From: Anaerolineaceae bacterium UBA4775
GTDB taxonomy: Bacteria; Chloroflexota; Anaerolineae; Anaerolineales; Anaerolineaceae
DNA: 64,000 bases
Reading direction: 5' to 3'
NCBI GenBank assembly: GCA_002403205.1
Contig: DHHJ01000036.1
Coordinates: 7,110-71,109 of the forward strand
Part shown: in pieces, positions 29,556 through 39,199 of the stretch
How positions within the stretch are numbered: the stretch's first letter is position 1
How the letters are laid out: each line of letters begins with the position of its first letter
Translations under genes and position numbers: made by a program
The notes under the pieces: generated by a model
Told to the model about the DNA's origin: nothing
Database searches by the model: none
Seen by the model: only the letters and a program-made list of their open reading frames with translations

Positions 29556-30068
29556 TCAGCCGCGGGTGGTTACATGGTGCAGCTTCACGCCTGCCCTGAT
29601 GGTGGTCTCAACCCGTTCCAGCTCTAACCCCTGGGGGTCTCCTGAGGTGGTGAACTGTTTCTGGAATTTAGGTCCCAATGGTTGAGTGAGAACCAGGGCG
29701 GCCGTCGCTATGACGATCGCCAGGGGCAGCCGCTCCAGCTTGCGTCGAAAGCTTTTGCCAGACCCAAGGGTTGCCAGCCAGGCGGCCAAGCCAGCAAACG
29801 CCCCCGGGACGGCGAAATTGGTGCCACAGTTGGGATGGAGCGCCAGCTCGGCCTCACCGGCGCGTAAGCGCTTGAGGGCTTCAATAGCTGCCTCGGCCAC
29901 GTCCTCAGCCGTGATCTCGCCCACGATCGTGAACCCCCGTGGGGAAGACATCCCACCCAGGCTGCGGTCAGGGAATTTCCTGTTAAGGACCTGCATGGTG
30001 GCATGTTCCAGACCATGATTACGGCGCGTGCGGGAGATGGGGAAAAAATCAAGTAGTGAGTTGCTCAT
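29556..30068 (-). CDS. DUF6391-like small membrane protein
   Basis: A 170-residue protein of unknown function. It begins with an RNHGLEHATMQVLNRKF segment, a His/Glu-containing motif (NHGLEHAT) I associate with DUF6391 proteins of Chloroflexota and cyanobacteria. Then come a HPNCGTNFAV motif and two hydrophobic stretches (AGLAAWLATLG and LPLAIVIATAALVLTQPLG) that may span or dip into the membrane. The short C-terminal strand-rich tail is ERVETTIRAGVKLHHV. The paired His residues suggest metal binding, but this is a guess. It lies between radA and holA on the same strand. Confidence 0.65.
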   Translation of the reverse strand: MSNSLLDFFPISRTRRNHGLEHATMQVLNRKFPDRSLGGMSSPRGFTIVGEITAEDVAEAAIEALKRLRAGEAELALHPNCGTNFAVPGAFAGLAAWLATLGSGKSFRRKLERLPLAIVIATAALVLTQPLGPKFQKQFTTSGDPQGLELERVETTIRAGVKLHHVTTRG

Positions 30069-30163
30069 CGTTTATCCTGTGTCTCTCTTCATATAAATTT
30101 CCGGAAACTAAGCCCACCCACAGGTGAACTGCTTCCATTATAACGGTTGATTTAAAAAGGGGG

Positions 30164-31558
30164 TTATCCGAGCAAAGCCAGTTTGAGTGCTTCGCGCAAG
30201 GAGCGCGCTTCCTGCACCTCAATGCCACTCGGCCAGGGCTCTTTACGCTGCAAGCGCCGTGGAACGATAGCGCCTTTGAAGCCCAGGCTGGCTGCCTCAC
30301 GAAGGCGGGCATTGATCTGACCGACCATGCGCAGCTCACCCGACAGGCCTAGCTCGCCGATCAGCACCTGGTCTGCCCTGACGGGCTGATCTCGCATCGA
30401 GGAGGCAATGGCGGCCGCCACAGCCAAATCGGATGCGGGTTCATCAATGCGCAAGCCACCGACCACGTTCACGAAGATATCCTGCTCGGACAGGTTCAGG
30501 TTCAGGCGCCGCGTGAGCACTGCCGCGATCAGCAGCAGGCGGTTGAAGTCAATCCCATTGGGCGTCCGGCGGGGATTGCCAAAATGGGTTTGGCTGGTGA
30601 GCCCCTGGATCTCCACAAGCAGCGGCCGGGTGCCTTCCATGGTCACGGCGATGGCAGAGCCAGGGGCACTTGCCATCCGCTCCGCTAAAAAGGCCTCAGA
30701 GGGGTTGGTGACTTCGATCATGCCGCGCTCCTGCATTTCAAACACGCCCACCTCAGAAGTGGCACCAAAACGGTTTTTCACCGAGCGCAGCAACCGATAA
30801 GCCTGGAAACGGTCACCTTCCAAGTAAAGGACAGTGTCCACAATGTGCTCAAGCACCCGCGGGCCGGCAATCACCCCTTGCTTGGTGACATGCCCGATCA
30901 CAAACACAGCAATCCCCGAAGTCTTGGCCAGCTCACGCAGCCGAGAGGCGCTCTCTCGCACCTGGGAGACCGATCCGGCGCTGGATTCCATATCGGGACG
31001 GTAAACCGTTTGGATCGAATCGACCACCAGCAGGCGCGGGTTGACCGCACTGACGTGCTCCAAAATCGCATCCAGGTTGGTTTCTGTCACCAGGTAGAGT
31101 TCATCGGGCAGCCCATCTGGCTGACCCTCACCGCCCAGCAGCCGGTTGGCGCGCATTTTGATCTGCCGTTCTGATTCTTCCCCCGAAACATATAAAACCC
31201 GGTTTTCGCCAGCCATTTGCATCGTCATTTGCAGCATCAGGGTGGACTTGCCGATCCCCGGGTCGCCGCCTACCAACACAATCGACCCCGGGACAACCCC
31301 GCCCCCCAGCACGCGGGAAAATTCCTGCAGCGGGACATTGATGCGCTCTTCAGAATCGCCTTCGATTTCGCTCAGACGTTTGGGAATCGAAAGACCGCCC
31401 AGGCCATGCCCGCTGGCATGGCGCAGAGCGGTCTTGTGCTCATCAACGATTTCTTCGACCATACTATCCCAGGCACCGCACTGAGGGCAGCGACCCAGGG
31501 CTTTTGGAGAAGCCCGGCCACAGTCCTGACAGACGTAACGGGTCCTGGTTTTGGCCAT
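30164..31558 (-). CDS. radA: DNA repair protein RadA
   Basis: RecA-related branch-migration factor in recombinational repair. It has an N-terminal C4 zinc finger (Cys10, 13, 24, 27), Walker A GGDPGIGKST at about 97-106, the RadA-specific KNRFG motif in SVKNRFGATSEVG, and a C-terminal Lon-protease-like domain (IFVNVVGGLRIDEPASDLA). The 464-residue length is normal. The ATG has GGAG nine bases upstream, and the clpC stop lies 3 bp before it, so radA is translated as the second gene of a clpC-radA unit, an arrangement well known in Gram-positive bacteria. Confidence 0.96.
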   Translation of the reverse strand: MAKTRTRYVCQDCGRASPKALGRCPQCGAWDSMVEEIVDEHKTALRHASGHGLGGLSIPKRLSEIEGDSEERINVPLQEFSRVLGGGVVPGSIVLVGGDPGIGKSTLMLQMTMQMAGENRVLYVSGEESERQIKMRANRLLGGEGQPDGLPDELYLVTETNLDAILEHVSAVNPRLLVVDSIQTVYRPDMESSAGSVSQVRESASRLRELAKTSGIAVFVIGHVTKQGVIAGPRVLEHIVDTVLYLEGDRFQAYRLLRSVKNRFGATSEVGVFEMQERGMIEVTNPSEAFLAERMASAPGSAIAVTMEGTRPLLVEIQGLTSQTHFGNPRRTPNGIDFNRLLLIAAVLTRRLNLNLSEQDIFVNVVGGLRIDEPASDLAVAAAIASSMRDQPVRADQVLIGELGLSGELRMVGQINARLREAASLGFKGAIVPRRLQRKEPWPSGIEVQEARSLREALKLALLG

Positions 31559-31561
31559 AGA

Positions 31562-34093
31562 TCACATCTCCATTGCAGCTAAATCGGGCTGTTCTTCCTC
31601 TACGCCCAGGGGATCGTGCAGCAGAACGATATCGGTCACCGTTGTGCCGTCCACCTGTGTTTCCTGCACGTCAATCAGCACGTTATCGCCGTCGACAAAC
31701 TCCTCTGCCAGCAGGGCATCGGATAGCCGGTCCTCGATTTTGCGCTGGATCACCCGCCGCAGGGGCCGAGCGCCCATTTCTGGGTTGTAACCTTCTGCTG
31801 CAAGATACTCAAGCGCTTCAGTGGATGCCCGTAAGCGGATGCTGTTTTCCTCCAGGCGTTGGTTGACCTTACCCAGCTCAAGTTGAACAATCTCGCGGAT
31901 ATCAGCCTTGCTGAGGGCTCGGAAGACGATCACGCCATCCAACCGGTTGATGAACTCGGGCCGGAAGGTGCGTTTCAACGCTTCCATCAGCTTCTTGTGC
32001 ATTTCGTCATAGGCTTGCGCTTCCTGCCGCTCTTCATCGACAGTCAGCGAGAAGCCAAAGGTGGATTGGCGCCGGATCATATCTGCACCGACGTTGGTGG
32101 TCATGATGATGATCGCGTTGCGGAAATCAACCTTGTGACCGCGCGCGTCCGATAAGTGACCCTCTTCCATGATCTGCAAGAGCATGTTATGGGCTTCGGG
32201 ATGGGCTTTTTCAATCTCATCGAAAACGATGATCGAATAAGGCCGGCGGCGGATAGCCTCGGTAAGCTGGCCGGCGTCTTCATAGCCGACATACCCGGGG
32301 GGCGCACCCACCAGGCGGCTAACGCTGTGACGCTCCATGAACTCCGACATATCCAGCTGGATCAAGGCGTCTTCGCTGCCAAACATAAGCTTAGCCAATG
32401 CTTTGGTCAGCTCGGTCTTTCCGACACCTGTCGGGCCCAGGAAGATGAACGAGCCAACCGGGCGGGAGGGATCCTTCAAGCCTGCCCGTGCACGGCGGAT
32501 GGCCTTAGAGACGGTCTCAATCGCTTCTTTCTGTCCGATGATGTGCTTGCCCAGGTCAGTTTCCATGCTCAGCAGGCGGGCCGATTCCTCGGTCTCAAGC
32601 TGCATCAGGGGCACACCGGTCCACATCGAGATCACCTCTGCGATGTCCTCCGTGGTCACATGCGGGCTGTTGGTGCGATCCCAGGAGGTGCGCAAATCCT
32701 CAAGCTGGTCCTCAAGCGCTGAAACCTGCGTTTGCAGGTCTTCCACCTGGTCGTAGGCTTCCTCTTCTTTGGCCGATTCAAGCGCTTTGCGCAGCTCTCG
32801 CAGCTCAGAGATCACCTCTTTGGCGTTGACGGCCGCCGGGCTTTTGTACATACGCACCCGGGAGGCCGATTCATCGATCAGGTCGATGGCTTTATCCGGT
32901 AAGAAGCGGTCGCTGACATACCGAGCGGAAAGTTTTGCCGCCGATTCAAGCGCGTCGTCATCGATTCTTAAGCGGTGATGGTCTTCATAGGCGGAACGGA
33001 TTCCATGGAGGATCTCGATGGTCTCCTCCACCGACGGCTCGGAGACGATGATGGGCTGGAAGCGTCGTTCCAGGGCTGCATCGCTTTCGATGTTCTTGCG
33101 GTACTCATCCAGGGTGGTCGCGCCGATCACCTGCAGCTCACCGCGTGAGAGGGCGGGCTTGAGGATATTGGCGGCGTCCACTGAGGAGCCGGCAGAGCCT
33201 GCCCCGACGAGCATGTGCACCTCATCGATGAACAGGATCGCATCGGAAGATTTGAGCTCGTCAATCACGCGTTTCAGGCGTTCTTCAAACTGGCCACGAT
33301 ACATGGTACCTGCCACCAGCGAGCCTACATCGAGCTGCAGCAGGCGCCGATCAAGCAAGGGCGCCGGCACATCACCTTCAATGATGCGCTGAGCCAGGCC
33401 TTCTACGATGGCCGTCTTGCCCACGCCAGGCTCGCCGATCAAGGCCGGGTTGTTCTTGGTGCGCCGAGCCAGGATCTGGATCACACGTTCAATTTCTGTC
33501 TGCCGGCCAATGACCGGGTCGAGCTTATTTTCTTCCGCCAGCGCGGTCAGGTCGGTGGCCAGCTGGTCGACCAGGGGGGTTTTATCCGGGTCTTGCTTCT
33601 CTGCCCGTTGACGCCTGCTGCTTGACCTTCCGGTGAGCGCCGGGCGGGATTCAGACTGCGATTCGCGCAGCACCCGGTCCGTCTGCCGGCGGATTTGCTC
33701 AGCAGAGACGCCAAATTTCTTTAAAATGTTCATCGCTTCGCAATCGGCCAGGCGGGTTAACCCAAACAACAGATGCTCTGTACCCACAGATTTTTGCCCT
33801 TTTTGACGGGCTTCTTCAATCGCAAACGGGATCACCTGCTGCATACCCGATGAAAGGGTGATCTGGCCGGTGTGTTCGCCAAAACCGAGCTCCTTTTCGA
33901 CCATGGCTTTGACCCGGTCAGCTTCGAGCCCGAGCTCGCGCAATACGCGGCTGGCCACACTGCCTTCCAGCTCGATCAGTGCTATCAACAGGTGCTCCGT
34001 GCTGATCTGCGGTTTACCTAAACGTTCTGCTTGTTTCTGAGCCAGGCTGAGCACATGACGTGCTTTAGGGGTGAAATTTTCAATACCAGCCAC
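31562..34093 (-). CDS. clpC: ATP-dependent Clp protease ATP-binding subunit ClpC
   Basis: AAA+ unfoldase that feeds substrates to ClpP. Two Clp-N repeats (residues 1-140) precede D1 with Walker A GEPGVGKT at 220-227. A UVR-type coiled segment near 420-470 ([15 protein letters not shown]) marks ClpC rather than ClpB, and D2 has GPTGVGKTE near 560. The C-terminal VGF-loop type D2-small domain ends in DLAAMEM. The GTG start follows AGGAGG by six bases. No ctsR or mcsAB genes precede it, unlike in Bacillota, so its regulation is probably different. radA follows directly. Confidence 0.96.
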   Translation of the reverse strand: MAGIENFTPKARHVLSLAQKQAERLGKPQISTEHLLIALIELEGSVASRVLRELGLEADRVKAMVEKELGFGEHTGQITLSSGMQQVIPFAIEEARQKGQKSVGTEHLLFGLTRLADCEAMNILKKFGVSAEQIRRQTDRVLRESQSESRPALTGRSSSRRQRAEKQDPDKTPLVDQLATDLTALAEENKLDPVIGRQTEIERVIQILARRTKNNPALIGEPGVGKTAIVEGLAQRIIEGDVPAPLLDRRLLQLDVGSLVAGTMYRGQFEERLKRVIDELKSSDAILFIDEVHMLVGAGSAGSSVDAANILKPALSRGELQVIGATTLDEYRKNIESDAALERRFQPIIVSEPSVEETIEILHGIRSAYEDHHRLRIDDDALESAAKLSARYVSDRFLPDKAIDLIDESASRVRMYKSPAAVNAKEVISELRELRKALESAKEEEAYDQVEDLQTQVSALEDQLEDLRTSWDRTNSPHVTTEDIAEVISMWTGVPLMQLETEESARLLSMETDLGKHIIGQKEAIETVSKAIRRARAGLKDPSRPVGSFIFLGPTGVGKTELTKALAKLMFGSEDALIQLDMSEFMERHSVSRLVGAPPGYVGYEDAGQLTEAIRRRPYSIIVFDEIEKAHPEAHNMLLQIMEEGHLSDARGHKVDFRNAIIIMTTNVGADMIRRQSTFGFSLTVDEERQEAQAYDEMHKKLMEALKRTFRPEFINRLDGVIVFRALSKADIREIVQLELGKVNQRLEENSIRLRASTEALEYLAAEGYNPEMGARPLRRVIQRKIEDRLSDALLAEEFVDGDNVLIDVQETQVDGTTVTDIVLLHDPLGVEEEQPDLAAMEM

Positions 34094-34481
34094 GGCTAAC
34101 CTCCTTGATTAAATTCGATGTTCTTAAATACACACCTGGATTGTCAAGTGGTGATGACGAAGTCAGATCCAGGGGGAAGTTGTAGACCTTTGCAACTTCA
34201 AAACTCAAACAATAAATGTATGCTTTCTTTTTCTCAAGGTCTGACCTGATTCTACCTAACTTCATCCGAAAAGGAACATCTGTATAACCATTATAATAGA
34301 ATGTTAATAAGAGTCCGGCGCGGTTCATGAACGATTCAAAAAATACCTCCCCAATCCCGCCATCGTTCAACTCAGTGATCACCCTGCACACTTCAAACCC
34401 CATGTGCCAGTGCCAATCCAGGGGCAATATCCTACAAATGTCAGCCGAGATGGCCTCTGAATATCGGGTGGACAGGGCCAT
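34080..34481 (-). CDS. Hypothetical protein upstream of clpC
   Basis: A 133-codon open frame ending 14 bp inside clpC in another frame. The product (LDWHWHMGFEVCRVITEL, YYNGYTDVPFRMKLGRI) is not low-complexity and is more AT-rich in codon use than its neighbours, but no family is recognised. The ATG at 34481 has no ribosome-binding site, and a start at an internal Met (for example before GFEV) is equally possible. It may be a decayed or recently acquired gene, or a chance frame. Confidence 0.35.
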   Translation of the reverse strand: MALSTRYSEAISADICRILPLDWHWHMGFEVCRVITELNDGGIGEVFFESFMNRAGLLLTFYYNGYTDVPFRMKLGRIRSDLEKKKAYIYCLSFEVAKVYNFPLDLTSSSPLDNPGVYLRTSNLIKEVSRGWY

Positions 34482-34677
34482 TTCAGATCAAACTAACACG
34501 CAATGACCTTGATTTGAGTACGCCTAAGGCGTTTCTCCTCAGCTAATTGTAAACACACCAAATGGTGCGCAGTTTTATCTTAGGGGCTTGTATACTATAA
34601 TAAAGACGTGCACAAAGCCAACCCATCACACAGTTCAGCGTACTGAGCTGCCCTCCACGAGCAAGTGATAAGAAATT

Positions 34678-35346
34678 ATGACCGATAATCACCATGAATA
34701 CCCGTTGCTGATCGCCCAGGCTGGCCCGCTGGAAGGGCAGCGCTGGAAAATCAAAACGCCCATGATCCTGGGGCGAGAAAAAGACTGTGACATCGTCATC
34801 CCATTGCGCCAGGTTTCTCGGCACCACAGCCGCATCTCTCCCGGTCCGCCGGACGGGGCGGTGATTGAAGACCTGGGTAGCAAGAACGGCACCTACCTGA
34901 ACGGCACTCTGGTTGGGGAACCGCAACCCCTCGTGGACGGGGACGAGATCCAGATCTCCCTTGCTCAACACTTCATCTACCTCAGCTCGGATGCGACCAT
35001 GCCCCTGGAAAGCCTGCCGCTTGAAATGCAAAAGCGGCGCCTCCGGGTAGACACCGGAGCACGCCGCGTATGGGTGCTGGATATTGAAATAGAACCACCC
35101 CTTTCGGCCTCGCAATTCAACCTGCTTCAGGCGCTCTACGCCCAAACCGGGGCAGTTATCCCGCGTGCCGAGATCGTCGAAGCGGTGTGGAGTAAAGCCG
35201 CAGAAGGGGTGACCGAACAAGCCCTGGATGCCCTGGTCCGCCGATTGCGAGACCGGCTGGCCGAGGTTGACCCAAACTGGGAGTACATCGTCACCGTGCG
35301 CGGGCACGGGTTGCGCCTCGACAACCCGCCGCTAATGCACCCCTGA
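34678..35346 (+). CDS. FHA domain protein with OmpR-type winged-helix C-terminus
   Basis: Two-domain signalling protein of 222 residues. The N-terminal FHA domain (about 8-105) has the phosphothreonine-binding core: GR at 32-33, SRHHS at 47-51 and SKNGTYLNG near 67-75. The C-terminal 100 residues form an OmpR/PhoB-like winged helix (LSASQFNLLQALYA, ALDALVRRLRDRLAE, YIVTVRGHGLRL). A phosphopeptide input replaces the usual response-regulator receiver, so it is probably a transcription factor controlled by Ser/Thr kinase signalling. No kinase gene adjoins it. A TATAAT at about 34596-34601 could be its promoter. Its 3' end converges on the CpXC gene with 4 bp between. Confidence 0.85.
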   Translation: MTDNHHEYPLLIAQAGPLEGQRWKIKTPMILGREKDCDIVIPLRQVSRHHSRISPGPPDGAVIEDLGSKNGTYLNGTLVGEPQPLVDGDEIQISLAQHFIYLSSDATMPLESLPLEMQKRRLRVDTGARRVWVLDIEIEPPLSASQFNLLQALYAQTGAVIPRAEIVEAVWSKAAEGVTEQALDALVRRLRDRLAEVDPNWEYIVTVRGHGLRLDNPPLMHP

Positions 35347-35350
35347 CCTT

Positions 35351-36709
35351 TCAGGCCGATTTTTCGAGATTCCTCTGCATGGTATAACGCAATACCTGGC
35401 GGTAAACCTGCTGAAGTTTTTCAGCGGTCGCCTCGCGCCCTTCCTGTCCCTGGGTTTGGTTCAACAGGCTGTACAGGAATTGGGAAAACTCATCCGTCAG
35501 TTCCTCGGCGTTCTCGTCGAGGATGGTACGGATGGCTTCATCATCTTCTGCCTGGATGAGGGCTTCAATCAATTGGATATTTGCCCCCGGCGCACTGATC
35601 TTTTGGATGGTGCTGGCCACCTGCTGAAGTTTCTTGAGCTGCGCCTCGTCATCAGCTTTGCGCGCCGCCTGAATGCGTGCCCGCAGCACTTCGAGGAAGA
35701 TCTCGTTGATGCTGGCCAAGGCGGCCATGGTGGCTTCTTCGATGTTCTCTTCTGCCAGGATCGCATCCAAAACCTCTTGAGCCAGTGCTTCCTCCTCTTT
35801 GATCGCTTCGTCGATTTCGTGGGTCATCTCAAGCAGGGTGTCGCGCAAGGCGCTCAATTTGGCTTGTTCCTCACCTGCGGCACGTTGAATGCGCTCGCTC
35901 AGCAACTGGAAGAAACCATAGTCCAGGCCGCCGCGCGCCATGCTGACCAGGGTCGCCAGGCGGACCTCACTCCCGGCCGCTTCGACGATCAGGTCCAGCA
36001 GGCTCTGCCGGGTTAACCCATCTTTACTGGCCTTTTCCAATGCCTCAATGGCGGCTTGCTGCTCCTGTGCCTGGTGAAGCACTTCCTGCCCAAATTCGGT
36101 GTTTTCCAAAATATCTTGCTGAAGCTCAACAAGCACCTGAGCGCTATCGCCTTCACCCGCTGCTGCTGCGCTTTGGATCAGGCGCTGGAGGATCATCAGA
36201 AGTTGCTCATCGACCAGTGCTTCTTCCTGGCGGATCACCTCAGGGCGCGCATCCGGCGTGGTACCGGCCAAACGCTGCAACAGACTCAACCGGTCTTGCT
36301 GCGCCTTGAGCATCTCAGGAGTGATGCCATCCTCCTCAAGGATACGCTCCACCAGCCGCTGACGGGTCAGCATGGTTTCAGGGTTGAGGAAATAGGCTTT
36401 ACGCTGTTCCATGGGCAGTTTCTCCATCACCTTGGTGATGATGGGGCCGATCATCTGCTCCTGCTGGTTGACCGGGACATTCAGTTCCGGCGGGAAAAAG
36501 GTCAATAACAGCTCTTTTGCTGGGTCGTGGTACACGATCGGCGTGGGTGCCTGGCCGCGATAGCCGCAATGGGGGCACTGCACGAGGTTATACGCGCCTG
36601 AAAGCAGGGTCTGCTTCGCCTGGGGGTTCTCTGCGACATCAAATAAGCGGGTAATATCCGCTGCAATCGGTTGTTTGCATTGGGGGCATGCAATGGTTGT
36701 CTTTGCCAT
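35351..36709 (-). CDS. CpXC domain protein with long helical region
   Basis: Starts with a zinc-binding CpXC module: ACPQCKQPI near residue 8-15 and VQCPHCGYRGQ near 43-52 supply four cysteines. The rest (about residue 120-450) is acidic and helical with many Glu/Gln and Leu heptad-like stretches (EEEALAQEVLDAILAEENIEEA), probably coiled coil. CpXC proteins are found in bacteria without a settled function. There is no signal peptide or membrane helix. It is convergent with the FHA gene and transcribed alone, with a 211-bp gap upstream. Confidence 0.8.
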   Translation of the reverse strand: MAKTTIACPQCKQPIAADITRLFDVAENPQAKQTLLSGAYNLVQCPHCGYRGQAPTPIVYHDPAKELLLTFFPPELNVPVNQQEQMIGPIITKVMEKLPMEQRKAYFLNPETMLTRQRLVERILEEDGITPEMLKAQQDRLSLLQRLAGTTPDARPEVIRQEEALVDEQLLMILQRLIQSAAAAGEGDSAQVLVELQQDILENTEFGQEVLHQAQEQQAAIEALEKASKDGLTRQSLLDLIVEAAGSEVRLATLVSMARGGLDYGFFQLLSERIQRAAGEEQAKLSALRDTLLEMTHEIDEAIKEEEALAQEVLDAILAEENIEEATMAALASINEIFLEVLRARIQAARKADDEAQLKKLQQVASTIQKISAPGANIQLIEALIQAEDDEAIRTILDENAEELTDEFSQFLYSLLNQTQGQEGREATAEKLQQVYRQVLRYTMQRNLEKSA

Positions 36710-36921
36710 GGTCTCACTTTCTTAAATTCATCCTATAATTGCCAAAGGTTGCATTATACCACCTCAAAATCAAGTTGATTTTTACGATGGTATCTACCAG
36801 AAAAATTTACCCGGTGTTTCTTAGAAATGTATCAGCACAGCATCTAAAATCAATAAAGGCTCTGATTTTTCCGTTACATGGTAAGATTGAGGCAGAATAA
36901 CCAACACTTAAACGACTCATT

Positions 36922-37863
36922 GTGAAACCATTCAAGCTTCTCTGCTTTCTCACCGCGTTGGCCCTCTTGTTGGGATCAAGTTGGCAGGCGGGCTATGCCC
37001 TAATCCAACCGGATATTTTGCTGGATTCGGTCACTGTTCAATTGCTACCGGAATACCTGCACCCTTCGGTGTTAGTGATCTACGAAATTGAACTTGATGA
37101 AAATATCGCCCTGCCCCAGGAATTGACCTTTGACATCCCCGGGGACGCGGAGATCCTCTCGGTGCTCAACTTCACAACCCAGCACCGGCCGTTAGAACTG
37201 GATTACGAGCAAACCCAGCTTGGCAACTGGAAAGAATTAAAACTCACCACCACCACGCATCGCCTGCGCATCGAATACCAGGACCCCAACCTGGTCAGGC
37301 AGGGCAGTCAGCGCCTGTACGAGTTCCAATGGCTCTCAATTTACCCGGTAGCAGCCTTTTCGATCAACGTCCGCCAGCCCATGGGCGCCAGTGACCTTGA
37401 AACCCAACCCCCTTTACGAAGAATTGGAGAGCAATCCAATGGAGAAGCCCATTATGCAGGGAATTATCGGGGCATTCCTGCTGGTTATCGGTTAGCCCTC
37501 TCATTTTCTTACACAAAAGACCCCAAAGACAGCGCCTATCCTGCCTTACCCGTTCAGCCAGCCATACCCATTGAAGGGGCAACGCCAGACTTGATGTCTT
37601 CGCCGGTGACTGTGATCTTATGGCTGCTGGTTGTCAGCGTTGCGATTGTGATCGTCGTGCTGATTTACTATTTATGGTACCGTTCAACTTTCATCAAAAC
37701 CGACGAGCGTTTCGTGCATGGCGTGGGCATCCTGAACCCGGAGAAACAGCCCTATTTTTGCCACGAATGCGGGATGCGCGCCGATCCGGGTAACAGTTAT
37801 TGCGGTAATTGCGGCACAGAACTGCGCAAGCCAACCTTTTTTGATAGGCTATCACAGCAATAG
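36922..37863 (+). CDS. Membrane protein with extracytoplasmic domain and C-terminal zinc ribbon
   Basis: Signal peptide (KPFKLLCFLTALALLLGSSW), then a beta-rich extracytoplasmic domain of about 200 residues. A transmembrane helix near residue 228-250 (VTVILWLLVVSVAIVIVVLIYYL) is followed by a cytoplasmic tail ending in a double-CxxC zinc ribbon (CHECGMRADPGNSYCGNCG). The topology, with sensor outside and zinc finger inside, suggests a signalling or scaffold role, but no family is recognised. The start is GTG with no obvious ribosome-binding site. It is divergent from the CpXC gene. Confidence 0.75.
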   Translation: MKPFKLLCFLTALALLLGSSWQAGYALIQPDILLDSVTVQLLPEYLHPSVLVIYEIELDENIALPQELTFDIPGDAEILSVLNFTTQHRPLELDYEQTQLGNWKELKLTTTTHRLRIEYQDPNLVRQGSQRLYEFQWLSIYPVAAFSINVRQPMGASDLETQPPLRRIGEQSNGEAHYAGNYRGIPAGYRLALSFSYTKDPKDSAYPALPVQPAIPIEGATPDLMSSPVTVILWLLVVSVAIVIVVLIYYLWYRSTFIKTDERFVHGVGILNPEKQPYFCHECGMRADPGNSYCGNCGTELRKPTFFDRLSQQ

Positions 37864-37905
37864 TCTCTCACTTCACCCCTTGGCATGCAACACACCGAAT
37901 GGTTT

Positions 37906-39168
37906 TTAGGGGGCCAATAATGACCAGTTTTCACCACCATTTTCTGTGCGATAGCGTTTCAGCGATTCCCAGGTGCTGCTGTCCGGTGTGGTCAGCACCC
38001 AGCCGTGCAATTGGTCGACAAAGTCCACTTTGAGGAAGACTTCACCCATACCGATACCCTCCGCCGAAAGCGTCGACCAGGTCATACCGCCATCTGCTGT
38101 TTGGAACAGCGCGGAACCTGCCGCCAGCCATCCCAGTTCAGGGCCGACAAAATCAACCGCTTCTCCCTCCGCCACAGCACCGCGAAAAGCCCAGTTCTCA
38201 CCTCCGTCTGTGCTGCGATAGATCAAGAGGTGAATCCCGCCCTCTGGCGGGTAAGCCCTGACAGGTAAAAAGGCTGTGCCTGTTTCCACAAACACCGGCT
38301 GCCAAACTTCCAGCATGCTGCCCCCGTAATCCCCCGGCAGGGCAATCTCCTCCTCCTGCGCCCAGGTTACGCCGCCGTCTTCGGTATAAAACAGGTAAAA
38401 ATAATCATCCATGGGAATGGCGCCACCGATCCAGCCGTGATCCACATCTTTAAAAGTGAGTCCATTCTTCGAGCCGCCATTGGGCAGCGCTTTGATCAGT
38501 TCTGGTTCGTGGGTAAATACCATCTCCCAGGTCTGACCTCCATCAACCGTCCGGTAAATGGCCACATAATGGGATCCCGCACCGGCACCCAAGCCCACGA
38601 GGGCATAACCAAACTCCCGGTCGACAAATTCGAAGGTCGCATTATCGAAAGGCGGTGACATGCTCATCCATGTGTCCCCGCCATCCTGGGTATGGAAAAT
38701 TATCCCTTCCTCCTCGTCCGTGTTCGGCATAAACCAGGCTGTGTCCTGGTCCAAAAAGAAAGGCCGGATGCCATGCGAAGTCCATCCTTCAGGCAGCGCT
38801 TCAAGGCCGGAGGGCGTAACGTCCAGCCAGATTTCGCCGCCATCTGAGGTGATCAATAAGCGGTTCTGGTCTCGGGTAACCGCCCAGCCCCGGGCGGGCG
38901 TGACCATATGAAATTCGAAGATCTCAACACCGCTCACAACAGGGTGTGCGGGGAGAGATGGGCTTGATGCGGTTTCCGTCGGGACCGGGATGGCGGTTTC
39001 TGGCGCTGTGGGAAGCAGGATATCGGTCATCACTGGGGTAGATGTGGCTGTTTCCGGCGTTTGGACGGCTTCCGATGCATCTGGTACAGGGTTTGGCTGG
39101 GTCTGGCACCCAAGCAGCGCCAACCCAAGGACGATCAAGATTGATGCGGTGAATATTCTTACGTTCAT
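37906..39168 (-). CDS. Lipoprotein with YCF48/BNR-type beta-propeller repeats
   Basis: Exported lipoprotein (GLALLGC lipobox) with a Thr/Pro/Ser-rich spacer to about residue 75, then a beta-propeller built of repeats containing TxDGGxTW or STDGGENW motifs (DGGDTWMSM, DGGQTWEMVF, DGGVTWAQE, DGGENWAF, DGGMTWSTL, NGGENWSLL). This is the pattern of YCF48/HCF136-like and BNR proteins, usually involved in assembling or binding partners at the cell surface. The substrate is unknown. It is convergent with the zinc-ribbon membrane protein and 31 bp downstream of the DinB-like gene. Confidence 0.82.
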   Translation of the reverse strand: MNVRIFTASILIVLGLALLGCQTQPNPVPDASEAVQTPETATSTPVMTDILLPTAPETAIPVPTETASSPSLPAHPVVSGVEIFEFHMVTPARGWAVTRDQNRLLITSDGGEIWLDVTPSGLEALPEGWTSHGIRPFFLDQDTAWFMPNTDEEEGIIFHTQDGGDTWMSMSPPFDNATFEFVDREFGYALVGLGAGAGSHYVAIYRTVDGGQTWEMVFTHEPELIKALPNGGSKNGLTFKDVDHGWIGGAIPMDDYFYLFYTEDGGVTWAQEEEIALPGDYGGSMLEVWQPVFVETGTAFLPVRAYPPEGGIHLLIYRSTDGGENWAFRGAVAEGEAVDFVGPELGWLAAGSALFQTADGGMTWSTLSAEGIGMGEVFLKVDFVDQLHGWVLTTPDSSTWESLKRYRTENGGENWSLLAP

Positions 39169-39199
39169 CTTTATCTCCTTAGCAAAACCTAAGATGATG

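Noticed and set aside
34543..35307. 254-codon minus-strand frame over the FHA gene
   Set aside because: The plus-strand product has recognisable FHA and winged-helix motifs; the other frame is its mirror.
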